Below, one piece after another: positions 38,343 through 47,791 of a stretch of 64,000 bases of DNA (positions are counted from its first letter, which is position 1; each line of letters starts with the position of its first letter). The position numbers and the translations under genes are program-made. The notes under the pieces were generated by a model. It worked only from the letters and a program-made list of their open reading frames with translations. It had not been told where the DNA came from and did not search any database. Source of the DNA: Alloalcanivorax profundimaris (GTDB lineage Bacteria > Pseudomonadota > Gammaproteobacteria > Pseudomonadales > Alcanivoracaceae); the NCBI RefSeq assembly GCF_015265435.1, contig NZ_JABJWH010000033.1, forward strand, positions 6,313 to 70,312, given 5' to 3'.

Positions 38343-39524
38343 TCAGGTGGCCTGGTACATCGTCACCACGCAGGCGCCGCCCAGGCCGAGATTGTGTTGG
38401 AGCGCAATGCGCGCGCCTTCGACCTGGCGGTCCGCGGCCTGTCCTCGCAGCTGTTGGACCAGCTCGGTGCATTGCGCCAACCCGGTGGCGCCCAATGGAT
38501 GACCCTTGGAAAGCAGCCCGCCCGAGGGGTTGGTAACCACGCGCCCACCGTGGGTGTTGTCGCCGTCCTCGACCATCTGCTCGCCGCCACCTTCCGGCGC
38601 CAGCCGTAGTGCTTCATAAGTCAGCAGCTCGTTGGTGGCGAAGCAGTCGTGCAGTTCCACGGCGTCGAGCTCCTCCGGACCGATGCCAGCGGTCTCGTAA
38701 ACCTGATCGGCGGCGGTGCGCGTCATGTCATAGCCGACCAGTTGCATCATGTTGCGCGCCTCGAACGTGCTCGGTGTGTCGGTGGTCATCGCCTGCGCCA
38801 GGATGCGCACTCGGTGATCGAGAGCGTTGGCCCTGGCGAAGGCTTCGGAGCAGACGATGGCCGCCGCCGCGCCGCAGGTCGGCGGGCAGGCCATCAGGCG
38901 GGTCATTGGGCCGATCAACACCGGGGAGTCCATCACTTCCTCCACTGTCACTTCCTTGCGGAACAGCGCCACCGGGTTGCGCGCGGCATGCCGGCTCGCC
39001 TTAGCGCGTATTTTGGCGAAGGTCTCCGCCTTGGTGCCGTACTTGTCCATGTGCGCCATGCCCGCGCCGCCAAAATAGCGGATCGCCAGCGGCACCTCGG
39101 GCTGTCCCACCAGGTCCTCGCAGATCCGGTCAAAGGGTTCGAAGGGGGTCGGCCGGTCGTTGTAGTAGCTGCCCAGCGCTCCCGGCTTCATTTGCTCGAA
39201 GCCCAGGGCGATCACGCAGTCGGCGGCGCCGGACTCCACCGCCTGGCGCGCCAGGAACAGGGCGGTCGAGCCGGTGGAACAATTGTTGTTGACGTTGATC
39301 ACGGGAATGCCGGTCATGCCGATTGGATAGAGCGCTCGCTGGCCGCAGGTGGAATCGCCATAGACATAGCCCACTTAGGCTTGCTCCACCTTGGCGTAGT
39401 CCAGCCCGGCATCGGCCAGGGCCTGACGCGCCGCCTCGGCACCCATCTGGTAGTAGGGCGCGCTGGCGCCGGGTTTCGCGAACGGCACCATGCCGACGCC
39501 ACTGATCACCGCTGTGTGTTTCAT
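38343..39524 (-). pseudogene. SCP-x type thiolase interrupted by an in-frame TAA
   Basis: From the ATG at 39524 (AAGGAGAAAAGC before it) the frame gives a normal thiolase N-terminus, KHTAVISGVGMVPFAKPG, up to residue 49. A TAA (39375-39377) follows, and then the same frame continues VGYVYGDSTCGQRALYP to residue 393. Relatives carry Tyr (TAC/TAT) at the stop position, a one-base change. The remainder is intact: catalytic Cys in NVNNNCSTGS, HDCFATNE, SKGHPLGATG and GLGGACVV. Reinitiation at the GTG just after the stop would lose the first strand. It is either a fresh nonsense mutation, a read error or readthrough. It is the thiolytic enzyme of this operon. Confidence 0.8.
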
Positions 39525-39541
39525 GCTTTTCTCCTTACCCT

Positions 39542-40456
39542 CTAGGTATCACCGTGCATTGCTTGTCGCACTGCATCCCGCACCACTTCCGGTCGCTCCA
39601 TGGGCAGAAAATGGGTTGTTCCAGCCAGAACGTTCAACTCGGCGGAGGGTAGCAAGGCATGTAGGCGCCGGCGCGCCCTTGGCGAGAAGGTTGAGGCGCG
39701 TTCCGCGGCCAGTACGACCATCGGACACCGCAATCGTCGGACGGCGGGCCAGGGGTTGTGTTCGGTATGGGCAAAGGTGGTGCTTTCCCATTCCGGCGTA
39801 CAGGCCAAGCGAAAACGATCATCATGGGCCACGAGGCCGTGCTCAACATAGTTTTCCAGCCATGCTTCCGGCCAGGTTCTGAAGCCACCACGGCCACGAA
39901 AGTTCTCCAGTGCGGCGGCGCGCGAGTCAAACACCCTGCGGCGACGTGCCGCTCCGGCGGCCAGTGAAAACCGCTGTGACTGGCGTAGCAGCTTGGCCGA
40001 CCACAATCGCCAGCCCTGCCAGGGATCCATGATCACCGGTTCCGCCAGGATCAAGCCCCGCACCTTGTCCGGTCGTCGGGCCGCGGCCATGATACTGGTC
40101 GTGGCACCGATCGAATGACCCGCAAGCCAGACAGGCTCATCCAGACTTTCCAGCCAAGCGACAAGGTCTTCGTAGTACGTTTCCCAACCGCGGAATGTTT
40201 TAATATCGGCCGCCTCGGCGCTGGCCCCGTGGCCCCGCATATCCCAGGCCAGCACGTTGCAATCGTCAGCCAATTCGTCGAGCAGCGAGCGGTAAACCTG
40301 GCTATGGAAGCCCGTCGCATGGGCCCAATGCAGGGTGGGGCGTTCGCGCGATCCGGGCCAGCGCCACAGCGCGATTTGCCGCCCGTCCGGGGCAGTGAAT
40401 CCGTCACGCTCGATCACGTCACGCGTCTCAGTAGGATTTGGGTAAGCCAAGGACAT
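39542..40456 (-). CDS. Alpha/beta-fold hydrolase
   Basis: A 304-residue alpha/beta hydrolase with HATGFHSQVY near the oxyanion loop (about 45), WDMRGHGAS (about 73), the nucleophile elbow LAGHSIGATTS (Ser near 116) and the catalytic His in GTTHFLPMERPE (near 283). The start at 40456 lies 29 bases inside the upstream acyl-CoA dehydrogenase gene and has CGGAGAAC before it, so the two are coupled. Family members cleave esters, lactones or C-C bonds; a lactonase or esterase acting after the Baeyer-Villiger enzyme is possible. No specific substrate is indicated. Confidence 0.83.
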   Translation of the reverse strand: MSLAYPNPTETRDVIERDGFTAPDGRQIALWRWPGSRERPTLHWAHATGFHSQVYRSLLDELADDCNVLAWDMRGHGASAEAADIKTFRGWETYYEDLVAWLESLDEPVWLAGHSIGATTSIMAAARRPDKVRGLILAEPVIMDPWQGWRLWSAKLLRQSQRFSLAAGAARRRRVFDSRAAALENFRGRGGFRTWPEAWLENYVEHGLVAHDDRFRLACTPEWESTTFAHTEHNPWPAVRRLRCPMVVLAAERASTFSPRARRRLHALLPSAELNVLAGTTHFLPMERPEVVRDAVRQAMHGDT

Positions 40457-41612
40457 GTTCTCCGATGTAGTTGAGCAGCATTTCGTTGTTGATTGGTGCA
40501 ACCTCCATTAACCGTGCCGAAGGCCATAGCGTGATGATGTCGTAGTCCCGGTCGAAACCGTAGCCGCCGTGGGTCTGCAGGGCGGCCTCGACGGCTTTGA
40601 CCGCCGCGCGAGAACCCAGCAATTTCGCCATGTTGGCATGAGAACCGGCATCGCCACCGGCGTCGAACGTCGCAGCCGCGTGGATCATCATCAGCCGTGC
40701 TGCCTCCAATTCGGCCTTGGCCTCGGCCAGCCGGTGCTGTATAGCCTGATAACCCCCGATGGGGGTGCCGAAAGGTTTGCGTTCGTTGGCGTAGGCCACT
40801 GCCTTTTTGAGAGCGTAATTGCCCAGGCCCACGGACATGGCGGTGACCAGCAGGCGCTCCGAATTCAGCGCCTCGAACATTCCGGCCAGGCCCTGTCCCG
40901 GGTTGCCGATCAAGCGACCCGCGTCGAGTTTGACGTCATCGAAAAAAACCAGGTATTGCCGCTCCGGCCAACCGACGTCGATATTCAGGGGCTGTAGTTC
41001 CACGCCGGGCGCGTCGGTATCCACCACGAACAAGGACATACCCTCAGTGCGTCGTTTGACTTCGCCGGCTTTTTGGGTGCGGGCCACGACCAGCATTCGA
41101 TCGGCGTCCGCCGCACCGGAAATAAAAACCTTGCGCCCGGTCAGCCGATAGCCGTCACCATCCGGTGTCGCCAGCGTGGACATCGCGAAGCTGTTGGTCC
41201 CGGCATCCGGCTCGGTGATTGCGAAGCACAGTTTCTCGGCCCCGCTGATTGTCGGCTTGACGAACCGCTCTATTTGCCCGGTTGTGCCATTGCGGATGAT
41301 CGGCACTCGCGCAAACCCAGTGAGCAACAGCATGGGCAGCACCAGCCCGGCCTCGGCCAGCGTTTCCATCAGCGCGACTAGTTCCACCTGGCCGCCGCCC
41401 GAGCCCCCCAGGTCCTCGGGAATGGTGATGCCAAGCAGCCCATATTCGCCCAGCGCTTCCCAGGCCTCCTGAGGGAATCGGTGATTATCGATGCATTCGC
41501 GCATGTATTCCCGGGAAAAGCCTTCGCTCACGACGCGGGTGGCCTCGCGAATGTCACGCATGCGTTCGGCTACGCGGGCTTGGTCGAACTGGGCTTCGGA
41601 CGCGATGCTCAT
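40428..41612 (-). CDS. Acyl-CoA dehydrogenase (divergent C-terminus)
   Basis: A 394-residue acyl-CoA dehydrogenase: LGITIPEDLGGSGGGQ (near 54-69), FAITEPDAGTNSFAMST (near 126), GRKVFISGAADADRMLVV (near 156) and RKPFGTPIGGYQAIQHRLAE (near 275). The C-terminus has QTHGGYGFDRDYDI and a PINNEMLLNYIGEHVLGLP block in place of YGGxNEI. The start at 41612 has AAGGAGGAG upstream; the frame to 41666 is an unlikely extension. It lies between the thiolase-like protein and the alpha/beta hydrolase. Confidence 0.9.
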   Translation of the reverse strand: MSIASEAQFDQARVAERMRDIREATRVVSEGFSREYMRECIDNHRFPQEAWEALGEYGLLGITIPEDLGGSGGGQVELVALMETLAEAGLVLPMLLLTGFARVPIIRNGTTGQIERFVKPTISGAEKLCFAITEPDAGTNSFAMSTLATPDGDGYRLTGRKVFISGAADADRMLVVARTQKAGEVKRRTEGMSLFVVDTDAPGVELQPLNIDVGWPERQYLVFFDDVKLDAGRLIGNPGQGLAGMFEALNSERLLVTAMSVGLGNYALKKAVAYANERKPFGTPIGGYQAIQHRLAEAKAELEAARLMMIHAAATFDAGGDAGSHANMAKLLGSRAAVKAVEAALQTHGGYGFDRDYDIITLWPSARLMEVAPINNEMLLNYIGEHVLGLPKSY

Positions 41613-41631
41613 TATCGTCTCCTCCTTGCGC

Positions 41632-43137
41632 TCACCCCTCCGGGGTAAATAGGTTGCGTTTGCCATCGTGGTGCACGCGGCCCGGGCGATTGAGAAATTC
41701 CTCGTTCGTCATGGCATTGAGCAGGTCCGTGTCGGTGGGAGTGTTGGCAACAAACCGCCGGCCATCGCTCAGGCGGCCCAGCACAATACCCTGGACCGGG
41801 CGGTCGGCGCGGTCGTGCATGACAGTGTAGGTCTCGATGCGGGCCTTGCCCTGCGCCTGCTCCACCAGTTCCACGACGGGGCCGGCGTCGATCTCGGCTT
41901 GCAGCCCGGCCGGATCGATCGGCCGCCAACCGCCGACGGGCGGTCTTCCGCCGTAGAGCCCCAGCGAATGCTTGCTCATGTACCAGCCCACGCCGCTGAC
42001 CAATCCGTTGGTGCTTCGGTCGGCGCGGATACGGTTCATGATCTCGGCGATGGCGTGGGTGCAATAGTTGTTGCCGGGCCCGCCATGGTAAGCCAAGCCA
42101 CCTGTGACGGTCAGTGGCCGGGGATCATGCACGGAGATACCCAGCGCATCGCGCGCCATCTGTACAGCGCTGGGGAAACAGCTGTACAGGTCCAGGTGAT
42201 CGATCGCGTCGATCCCGAGTCCGCTGGTCGCTGCCAGCCGCTCGCCGCAGGCGGTGATCGCCGGCGAGCGGGAAAGATCCGCCCGCTGGGAGACGAACCA
42301 ATGATCGTGGCCGTTTGCCGCGGCCAGGGGGTACACCCAGCGTTCAGGGTCGATGCCCAGCCGCCGGGCCTTGGCCACGGACATCATTACCAGCGCGGCG
42401 GCCTGATCCACCGCGATGAGGGCGTTCATGTGCTTGGTGTAGGGCGCGCCGACCATGCGATTTTTGGGTGAGCGCTCGGCGATATCGGCCGCCGATAAAG
42501 GGTCGCGGCGCCAGGCTCGCGGATTGTCGACCGCGACGGCGTTGAATCGGGCATAGAATTCGCCCAGCATTCGTCGGTGCTCGGCTGGGTCAAGGCCGTA
42601 GCGACCCCGCAGCGCCTGCTCGAATAACGGATAGATCTGGATGGGCAGATTGAGCCCGTGGCGTTGTTCCGCCGAATTGGTCGGCTCGCGGTCATCGCCG
42701 AGCAGTCGCGGACCCTCGCCGGTGGCGGTGTCCAGCACTCCGGACAGGCCGGCGCCCTTGCCGCGCATCTGTGTGGCAAGCGCCTCGCCGCCCGCGATCA
42801 AGATACAATCGAGACCACCGGCGGCGATGCGATCGGCATAGTAACCGACCAGCCATTGACCCATGTTCCCGCCTATGGGTGTGTAGAAGCGCTCGCCGGG
42901 GTCGATGCCCAGATGCCGCGCCAGGGTGGACGGGGCATCGGAATAAGACGGCGCCAATATGTTGAGACACGTTAACGACTGGATCTGACCCAGAACCCCG
43001 GCCACACCGCAGTCCGCCGCCGCGGCTCGGGCAGCCTCGGCGACCAGGCCTATGGGGGTGCGCTCGGTATCCGGTTCGCGCGCGCTGATCTGGCCGGCGC
43101 CGACCAGCACCGGTGTTGTTTCCTCATGAGCCGTCAT
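41632..43137 (-). CDS. Thiolase-like protein type 1 (no catalytic Cys)
   Basis: A 501-residue thiolase-fold protein with a C-terminal extra domain (about 420-501, including ETYTVMHDRADRP and TNEEFLNRPGRV) as in thiolase-like protein type 1. Where true thiolases have the nucleophile (N-Cys-x-S-G) this one reads GGNMGQWLVGYYADRIAAGG, so the Cys is Met, and in place of GHPxGxSG it has YHGGPGNNY. It therefore cannot work by the usual covalent mechanism. The GGEAL motif (near 125) and GVGWYMSKHSLGLYG (near 385) are typical. Relatives bind CoA esters but their reaction is unsettled. Confidence 0.85.
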   Translation of the reverse strand: MTAHEETTPVLVGAGQISAREPDTERTPIGLVAEAARAAAADCGVAGVLGQIQSLTCLNILAPSYSDAPSTLARHLGIDPGERFYTPIGGNMGQWLVGYYADRIAAGGLDCILIAGGEALATQMRGKGAGLSGVLDTATGEGPRLLGDDREPTNSAEQRHGLNLPIQIYPLFEQALRGRYGLDPAEHRRMLGEFYARFNAVAVDNPRAWRRDPLSAADIAERSPKNRMVGAPYTKHMNALIAVDQAAALVMMSVAKARRLGIDPERWVYPLAAANGHDHWFVSQRADLSRSPAITACGERLAATSGLGIDAIDHLDLYSCFPSAVQMARDALGISVHDPRPLTVTGGLAYHGGPGNNYCTHAIAEIMNRIRADRSTNGLVSGVGWYMSKHSLGLYGGRPPVGGWRPIDPAGLQAEIDAGPVVELVEQAQGKARIETYTVMHDRADRPVQGIVLGRLSDGRRFVANTPTDTDLLNAMTNEEFLNRPGRVHHDGKRNLFTPEG

Positions 43138-43208
43138 CGGCGAATAACCTCCGCAACGGTATCATCTCCGGGAAAAGGCCTGCTGTTGGACGTCAGCCTT
43201 GAGTCATC

Positions 43209-44783
43209 TCATAGCCATCCTGCCGGATAGGCCTTTTTGAAATGGTAATGAGCCATGGGCAGGTGTTTCGCTCGCCAAAGCATCTCGAAAGAGGTAGAAG
43301 GTCGAAGCATGGGCGCGTCGCCATGATGATCGAAGTAATAGCTGTTAGAGGCCGCGCAATTGTGGTTAAGGAACACCGTCCCTTGTTGGCGTCGTTGGAT
43401 ATTCCGGAAGTAGCGATCGTGCACGTCTTGACGAATCTCCACGCAAGTCGCGTCCCGCTTTCGGGCGGCCTCGATGCAGCGCGCCACGTGAATCGCGTTA
43501 CCCTCGACCATTTTGAAATAGGATGAACCAATCAGCGCGTATGGACCCAGCATGATGTAGAGATTGGGGTAGCCGGGAACTGTCAGGCCCTCATAGGCCT
43601 GGTAACGGTTCCGCTCCCAGAATTCGCCCAGATCCACACCGCCGCGTCCCACGACTTCATAGGAGGGCAGATTGCCCTTTTCGAAAACCTTGTAGCCGGT
43701 CGCCAGGATCAGCACATCGATCTCGTGCTCAATGCCGTCGATGGTTTCGATGCCCTTGGGAGTGATGCGTTGGATAGGGGTGGTGATCAGATCGACGTTG
43801 CTACGGCTGAAGGTGGAAAAGTAGTTGTTGGAAAATGTCGGCCGCTTACAGCCGAAGCCATATCGCGGGGTTAATTTGCCCCATAACTCCGGGTTATCGG
43901 GCAATTGCTCGCGCATGTTGTTGACGCCGGCGCGCTGGGCCCAGTGCACCAGCCAGGGAAAGCGCCGATAGTAAACCGCCGCGATGATCATCAACGATTC
44001 GGTCAGCGCATCGGTGGTGGTACGTACTCCCTGCTGGGCCAGGCTCGACCAACGAAAGGCGGTGCGCATCCAGCCGGGCATACGGACATCCGGTTTCTTG
44101 AGTACCCAGATGGGCGTGCGCTGATAGACATCCAGATGCGCCACCTGCGGGGCGATTTCGGGAATCAGCTGCACCGCGGTGGCGCCGGTACCGATCACCG
44201 CCACCCGCTTGCCGGTGAGATCCACTTTGTGGTCCCAGCGCGCGGTGTGCATGCGCTCGCCCTGAAAATCCTCGACCCCTTCGATATCCGGCATCTTCGG
44301 CGAGATCAACCCGCCGGTGGCGGACACTAGGTGGCGTGCGGTGACACATCCCTTGTCGGTTGTCACCCGCCACAAGTGCTCGCCTTCATCGAACTCGGCA
44401 CGCTTCACGCTGACGCCGAAACGTATGTAGGGATAGAGGCCGTATTTGCTGGCCACACGGCGGGCGTAGTTCTGCAGCTCGTCACCCGGCGCGAAGACCC
44501 GTGACCAGTTCGGATTCTGCTCGAAGGAAAAAGAGTAGACGAAAGAAGTGATGTCCACCGCCACGCCGGGGTAGCGGTTGTCGCGCCAGGTGCCGCCGAC
44601 GTCGGCGGCACGCTCGATGATTGATAAGGATTTCATGCCGCGGCTGAGAAGCTCGATGGCCGCGCCCATTCCGGCGAAGCCGGCGCCGATGATCAAAATC
44701 TCGTGGTCGGGTTCAGCGCTCCCGTGGCGCGGCGCCCGCTGGCCACGACGGCTTTGTTGAATCCGGTCCTCCGCGACATTCAT
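43209..44783 (-). CDS. Baeyer-Villiger-type flavin monooxygenase
   Basis: A 524-residue FAD/NADPH monooxygenase. FAD site ILIIGAGFAGMGAA (near 30), GGTWRDNRYPGVAVDITS (near 64), the Baeyer-Villiger fingerprint FQGERMHTARWD (near 170), NADPH site VAVIGTGATAVQLIPEIA (near 190) and ILATGYK (near 370) are all intact. Unlike the AlmA-like enzyme it belongs to the cyclohexanone/phenylacetone/steroid-monooxygenase side of the family. It would turn a ketone into an ester or lactone. The next gene downstream in the transcript is the thiolase-like protein, and an esterase and an SDR lie just upstream, giving alcohol, ketone, ester and hydrolysis enzymes in order. Confidence 0.9.
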   Translation of the reverse strand: MNVAEDRIQQSRRGQRAPRHGSAEPDHEILIIGAGFAGMGAAIELLSRGMKSLSIIERAADVGGTWRDNRYPGVAVDITSFVYSFSFEQNPNWSRVFAPGDELQNYARRVASKYGLYPYIRFGVSVKRAEFDEGEHLWRVTTDKGCVTARHLVSATGGLISPKMPDIEGVEDFQGERMHTARWDHKVDLTGKRVAVIGTGATAVQLIPEIAPQVAHLDVYQRTPIWVLKKPDVRMPGWMRTAFRWSSLAQQGVRTTTDALTESLMIIAAVYYRRFPWLVHWAQRAGVNNMREQLPDNPELWGKLTPRYGFGCKRPTFSNNYFSTFSRSNVDLITTPIQRITPKGIETIDGIEHEIDVLILATGYKVFEKGNLPSYEVVGRGGVDLGEFWERNRYQAYEGLTVPGYPNLYIMLGPYALIGSSYFKMVEGNAIHVARCIEAARKRDATCVEIRQDVHDRYFRNIQRRQQGTVFLNHNCAASNSYYFDHHGDAPMLRPSTSFEMLWRAKHLPMAHYHFKKAYPAGWL

Positions 44784-44815
44784 AGTGGTCCTCCTTCCAG
44801 TTTTTGGCAGGTCGC

Positions 44816-45811
44816 TTAGCCGCTATGCGCGAGGCGCAGTTTCGTCCGTGCCACGGCCCGGGTGCATGCTACGGGCGCCGACAAATGCCGGCGCATAAAG
44901 CCGACTATTTCGGTAACGTCCTGGCGCGCCTCCGGCAACATGGAATGAAACACCGGCCACACATGTGGCATATTCCAGCGGGCGCGCAGGGTCACGGCCA
45001 CGCCGGCCTGGCGCGCACGGTGCGCTACCCGATAGGCATCATCACGCAGGGCCTCGGATTCGCTCACAGTGAGCATAAGAGGCGGCAGGCCACGGAAATC
45101 GCCGTAGATCGGTGAGACATAGGGATCCCGGGGATCATGGCCGGCCAGATACAGATTGGTGGCCATCTCGATCATGCGTGGAGTCAGCATGGCATCGCTG
45201 GCCGCGTTGGCCTGGCGCGACGGTGTATCGCCAACCGCGTCGGCGCCGGGCGAGATCGACACGGCGCAGGCTGGCATGCGGGGGGAGGAATCGGGCGAGG
45301 CGGCCTGCGCATCGCGCAGCCTCAGCAGCGTGGCCAGAGTGAGGTTGCCACCCGCGGAATCTCCGATCAGGGCCAGCGGCTCGTCAGGATAGTCCTCGGC
45401 CAGCGCCCTGTAGGCATGGTGGGCATCGTCGAGGGCGGCCGGGTAGGCCGCCTCCGGCGCTAGGCGGTAGTCGATCCAGAACACGCGTGCGTTCAGTCTC
45501 TTGGCCAGCTGCCCGCAAAGCTCAGCATAAGTAGGGAAACGGCCACTGATAAAGGCGCCACCGTGGAGATACAGCACGGTGGCCGTGGGCTGACTGGGAC
45601 TGACACGCACCGCCGGCACGCCGGGTGGTACGGCCGGTTCATTGCCAATGGTGGTCTTGCGCGCGGTGACTCCGGACGGCAGCCCGCCCGGCAGGCGGGC
45701 CATCGCGGCGATGCGCCGTAACCGCATCACCAACTCGTCGGGACTAGCCGGCTCGCGTTTCATCAGTAGCCGAAAACCACGGTCGGCAACTCTTGCCGAG
45801 AATGATGTCAT
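44816..45811 (-). CDS. HSL-family esterase/lipase
   Basis: A 331-residue alpha/beta hydrolase of the hormone-sensitive lipase family with the HGG oxyanion motif VLYLHGGAFISG (near 93), DYRLAPEAAYPAALDDA (near 128), the nucleophile GDSAGGN (near 163) and the catalytic His in MPHVWPVF (near 298). The start at 45811 has CAGGAGG upstream; the frame reaching 46093 is unconserved and overlaps the SDR. Placed between an SDR and a Baeyer-Villiger enzyme, it is the obvious candidate to cleave the ester formed. Confidence 0.87.
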   Translation of the reverse strand: MTSFSARVADRGFRLLMKREPASPDELVMRLRRIAAMARLPGGLPSGVTARKTTIGNEPAVPPGVPAVRVSPSQPTATVLYLHGGAFISGRFPTYAELCGQLAKRLNARVFWIDYRLAPEAAYPAALDDAHHAYRALAEDYPDEPLALIGDSAGGNLTLATLLRLRDAQAASPDSSPRMPACAVSISPGADAVGDTPSRQANAASDAMLTPRMIEMATNLYLAGHDPRDPYVSPIYGDFRGLPPLMLTVSESEALRDDAYRVAHRARQAGVAVTLRARWNMPHVWPVFHSMLPEARQDVTEIVGFMRRHLSAPVACTRAVARTKLRLAHSG

Positions 45812-45831
45812 GATTTGCCTCCTGCCGGATA

Positions 45832-46671
45832 TCAGCCCCCGGCCAAGCGATACGCCTCGCCCAGCGCGCGAGCGTATAGCCGCGGCGCGTAGCGCTTGAA
45901 CCGCCACATGAAACGCCCGTCGAACTGCGGCACCACATAAAGTTGCTTTCGATCGAGGGCGTCCAGGGTCCGGCGTGCCACCTGGTCGCTGGTGGCGAAG
46001 GTCCACTTGCGCATGGCGGCATGGGCGAAATCGCCGCGGTGCTCGGGCAGTCGCGCCTTGTCCAGAATGTTGGTGGGTACCACGGTGGGACACAGGGCCG
46101 AAACATGCACGCCGGTGCCGGTCAGCTCGGCCGCCAGAGTTTCGGAGAGTGAAAGGACCGCGGACTTGGTCACGTTATACGCACTCATCTCCGGCGCCGC
46201 GCCGAAACCGGCGGCCGAAGCCACGTTGACAATGCCGCCGTAGCCCAGTGCGCGCAGCTTGGGTGCGAAGAAGTGACAACCATGAATGACGCCCCAAAGA
46301 TTGACTTTGAGGCACCAGCGCCAATCGCCAAGCGGCACTTCTCCGATGCGGCCGCCTACGCCCACCCCGGCGTTATTGACCACCAACGTCATTGGCCGTC
46401 CGAGCAGCGATTCGGCCTTGTCGGCGAGCGTGGCCATCTGCTTTTCACTACCTACGTCGCAGCGGTAGGCGACAGCCCGACCTTCGCCCAATTCCGAGAG
46501 TATGCTGGCGGTTTGCTCGGCGCGCTGGCGGTCTATATCCGCGCAGATCACTGATCCGCCACGGCGCACGATCTCATAGGCGAAGCTGCGGCCGATGCCG
46601 CTGCCCGCCCCCGTGACCAGGGCCGCCGCCCCCTCGGAGGGTTTCAGTGTTTTACGCTTGGCACCGCTCAC
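45832..46671 (-). CDS. Short-chain dehydrogenase/reductase
   Basis: A 279-residue classical SDR: VTGAGSGIG (about 19-27), NNAGVGVGG (near 98), Ser in NVASAAGFG (near 150) and YxxxK as YNVTK (near 165). It keeps all catalytic residues, in contrast to the broken SDR at 20237, and its C-terminal third (VVPQFDGRFMWRFKRYAPRLYARAL) is like SDRs found next to MymA-type monooxygenases. It would oxidise an alcohol to the ketone used by the monooxygenase two genes downstream. It overlaps the PF10118 gene by four bases (ATGA). Confidence 0.88.
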   Translation of the reverse strand: MSGAKRKTLKPSEGAAALVTGAGSGIGRSFAYEIVRRGGSVICADIDRQRAEQTASILSELGEGRAVAYRCDVGSEKQMATLADKAESLLGRPMTLVVNNAGVGVGGRIGEVPLGDWRWCLKVNLWGVIHGCHFFAPKLRALGYGGIVNVASAAGFGAAPEMSAYNVTKSAVLSLSETLAAELTGTGVHVSALCPTVVPTNILDKARLPEHRGDFAHAAMRKWTFATSDQVARRTLDALDRKQLYVVPQFDGRFMWRFKRYAPRLYARALGEAYRLAGG

Positions 46672-47600
46672 GCCGCCGTCACTCGTTCCGCTGTTGTGTC
46701 ACGCCTGTTATCGTCATGCCATTGCCGGAATGCTTGGTAAGCCTGCTGGGCATCACCGGTTTCCTCGTAGGCGCGCTTCCAGGCGTGGATGACTTCCCGG
46801 TTATCGGCGTCCCATGGATGGAAGCGGGGGGAGAGAAAAGGCAGCGTATCGATCACAAAAGCTCGGGTGAAGATTCCAGGTGCGAAGTACAACCACTTAA
46901 TGGCGCGCAGTGCCGAGGGGATGTTCGTGAGCTGCCGATCTTTCCAGAGGAAATACAGCCAGTTACCGTGCACCAGAGGCAGGAAAAGGGCTGTACCCAG
47001 AGCGAGCGTCGCCATGCGGATTGCGTAAGCGCGGACGCCGCCCCCGCTTACCTCTCCGAACACGTCGAAGCTGACTGACTTGTGCTCCGTCTCCTCCACG
47101 AAGTGCCAGAACAGCATGGCGGCGACTTCCTGCCTGGTATCGTCCCACAGTTCCGGATGATCGAGCATTACCTGGGAAATCACGGCCGTGAAATGCTCGA
47201 AGTTCGCGGCCATGGCGCACTGGGTGGCGCCGCCCAGGTAGCGTTGAAGGGGCTTTCTGATCGCCTTGAACACGGCCTCCGCCCGGTCTATTGGAATGCC
47301 GTGCGCGACCATCGCTTCATTCATGGCGTCATGCTCCCGTGCATGGGAGCGTTCCTGTCGAATAAAGCTGATCGCGGCTTTGCGCACTGACGGATCGTGA
47401 AGATTCTCGAGTTGCTTACTCGTGGCCTGCATGACCCAGCGCTCGCCGTCCGGCACCGCGGCCAGGATCGCGTTCATCCAGTGAGTGATCCACGGATCGT
47501 TGTTGAACCAGTGGCGCGGCACCGTCTCCGGGCTCATGCCGAAATTCAAATCCCTGTGTTCGACTTCATCGTAACCAATCTTGCGGCTCGCGATCACCAT
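46668..47600 (-). CDS. PF10118 'metal-dependent hydrolase' family protein, copy 3
   Basis: A 310-residue paralogue with VPDGERW (near 50), IRQERSHAREHDAMNE (near 80), NFEHFTAVISQVML (near 131) and FWHFVEETEHKSVSFDVF (near 160), so the E, ExxH, E, ExxH pattern is again complete. A hydrophobic stretch (about 190-212) fits one or two membrane helices. AGGAGG precedes the start. It is the first gene of operon D and its promoter carries a TTTGG/CCAAA palindrome. In all three places in this window the gene stands at the head or tail of an oxidation operon. Confidence 0.8.
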   Translation of the reverse strand: MVIASRKIGYDEVEHRDLNFGMSPETVPRHWFNNDPWITHWMNAILAAVPDGERWVMQATSKQLENLHDPSVRKAAISFIRQERSHAREHDAMNEAMVAHGIPIDRAEAVFKAIRKPLQRYLGGATQCAMAANFEHFTAVISQVMLDHPELWDDTRQEVAAMLFWHFVEETEHKSVSFDVFGEVSGGGVRAYAIRMATLALGTALFLPLVHGNWLYFLWKDRQLTNIPSALRAIKWLYFAPGIFTRAFVIDTLPFLSPRFHPWDADNREVIHAWKRAYEETGDAQQAYQAFRQWHDDNRRDTTAERVTAA

Positions 47601-47632
47601 GTCGACCTCCTGAGTAGTTCGACTGTTGAGTC

Positions 47633-47662
47633 ACTTTATTTGGGCGATTGACCAAATGTCAA
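47633..47662 (-). promoter_or_regulatory. Promoter with operator inside spacer, operon D
   Basis: On the minus strand a perfect TTGACA (47657-47662) and TAAAGT (47633-47638; or ATAAAG with a 17-base spacer) flank a spacer that carries the dyad ATTTGGGCGATTGACCAAAT (47638-47657, plus strand; 16 of 20 positions symmetric). The layout matches the promoter of operon A. Confidence 0.65.
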
Positions 47663-47791
47663 GGCCCGAAAAAGCAGTCAGTGGATATCTTCGCGCGCCG
47701 GGAAACAGATCGCGTCAGACCGGCGGGAAAAGCCGGTCGAGATACGGTACAAAAGAAAGGAAACGGAATGCCGGAGCGTGGTACCGGACCA

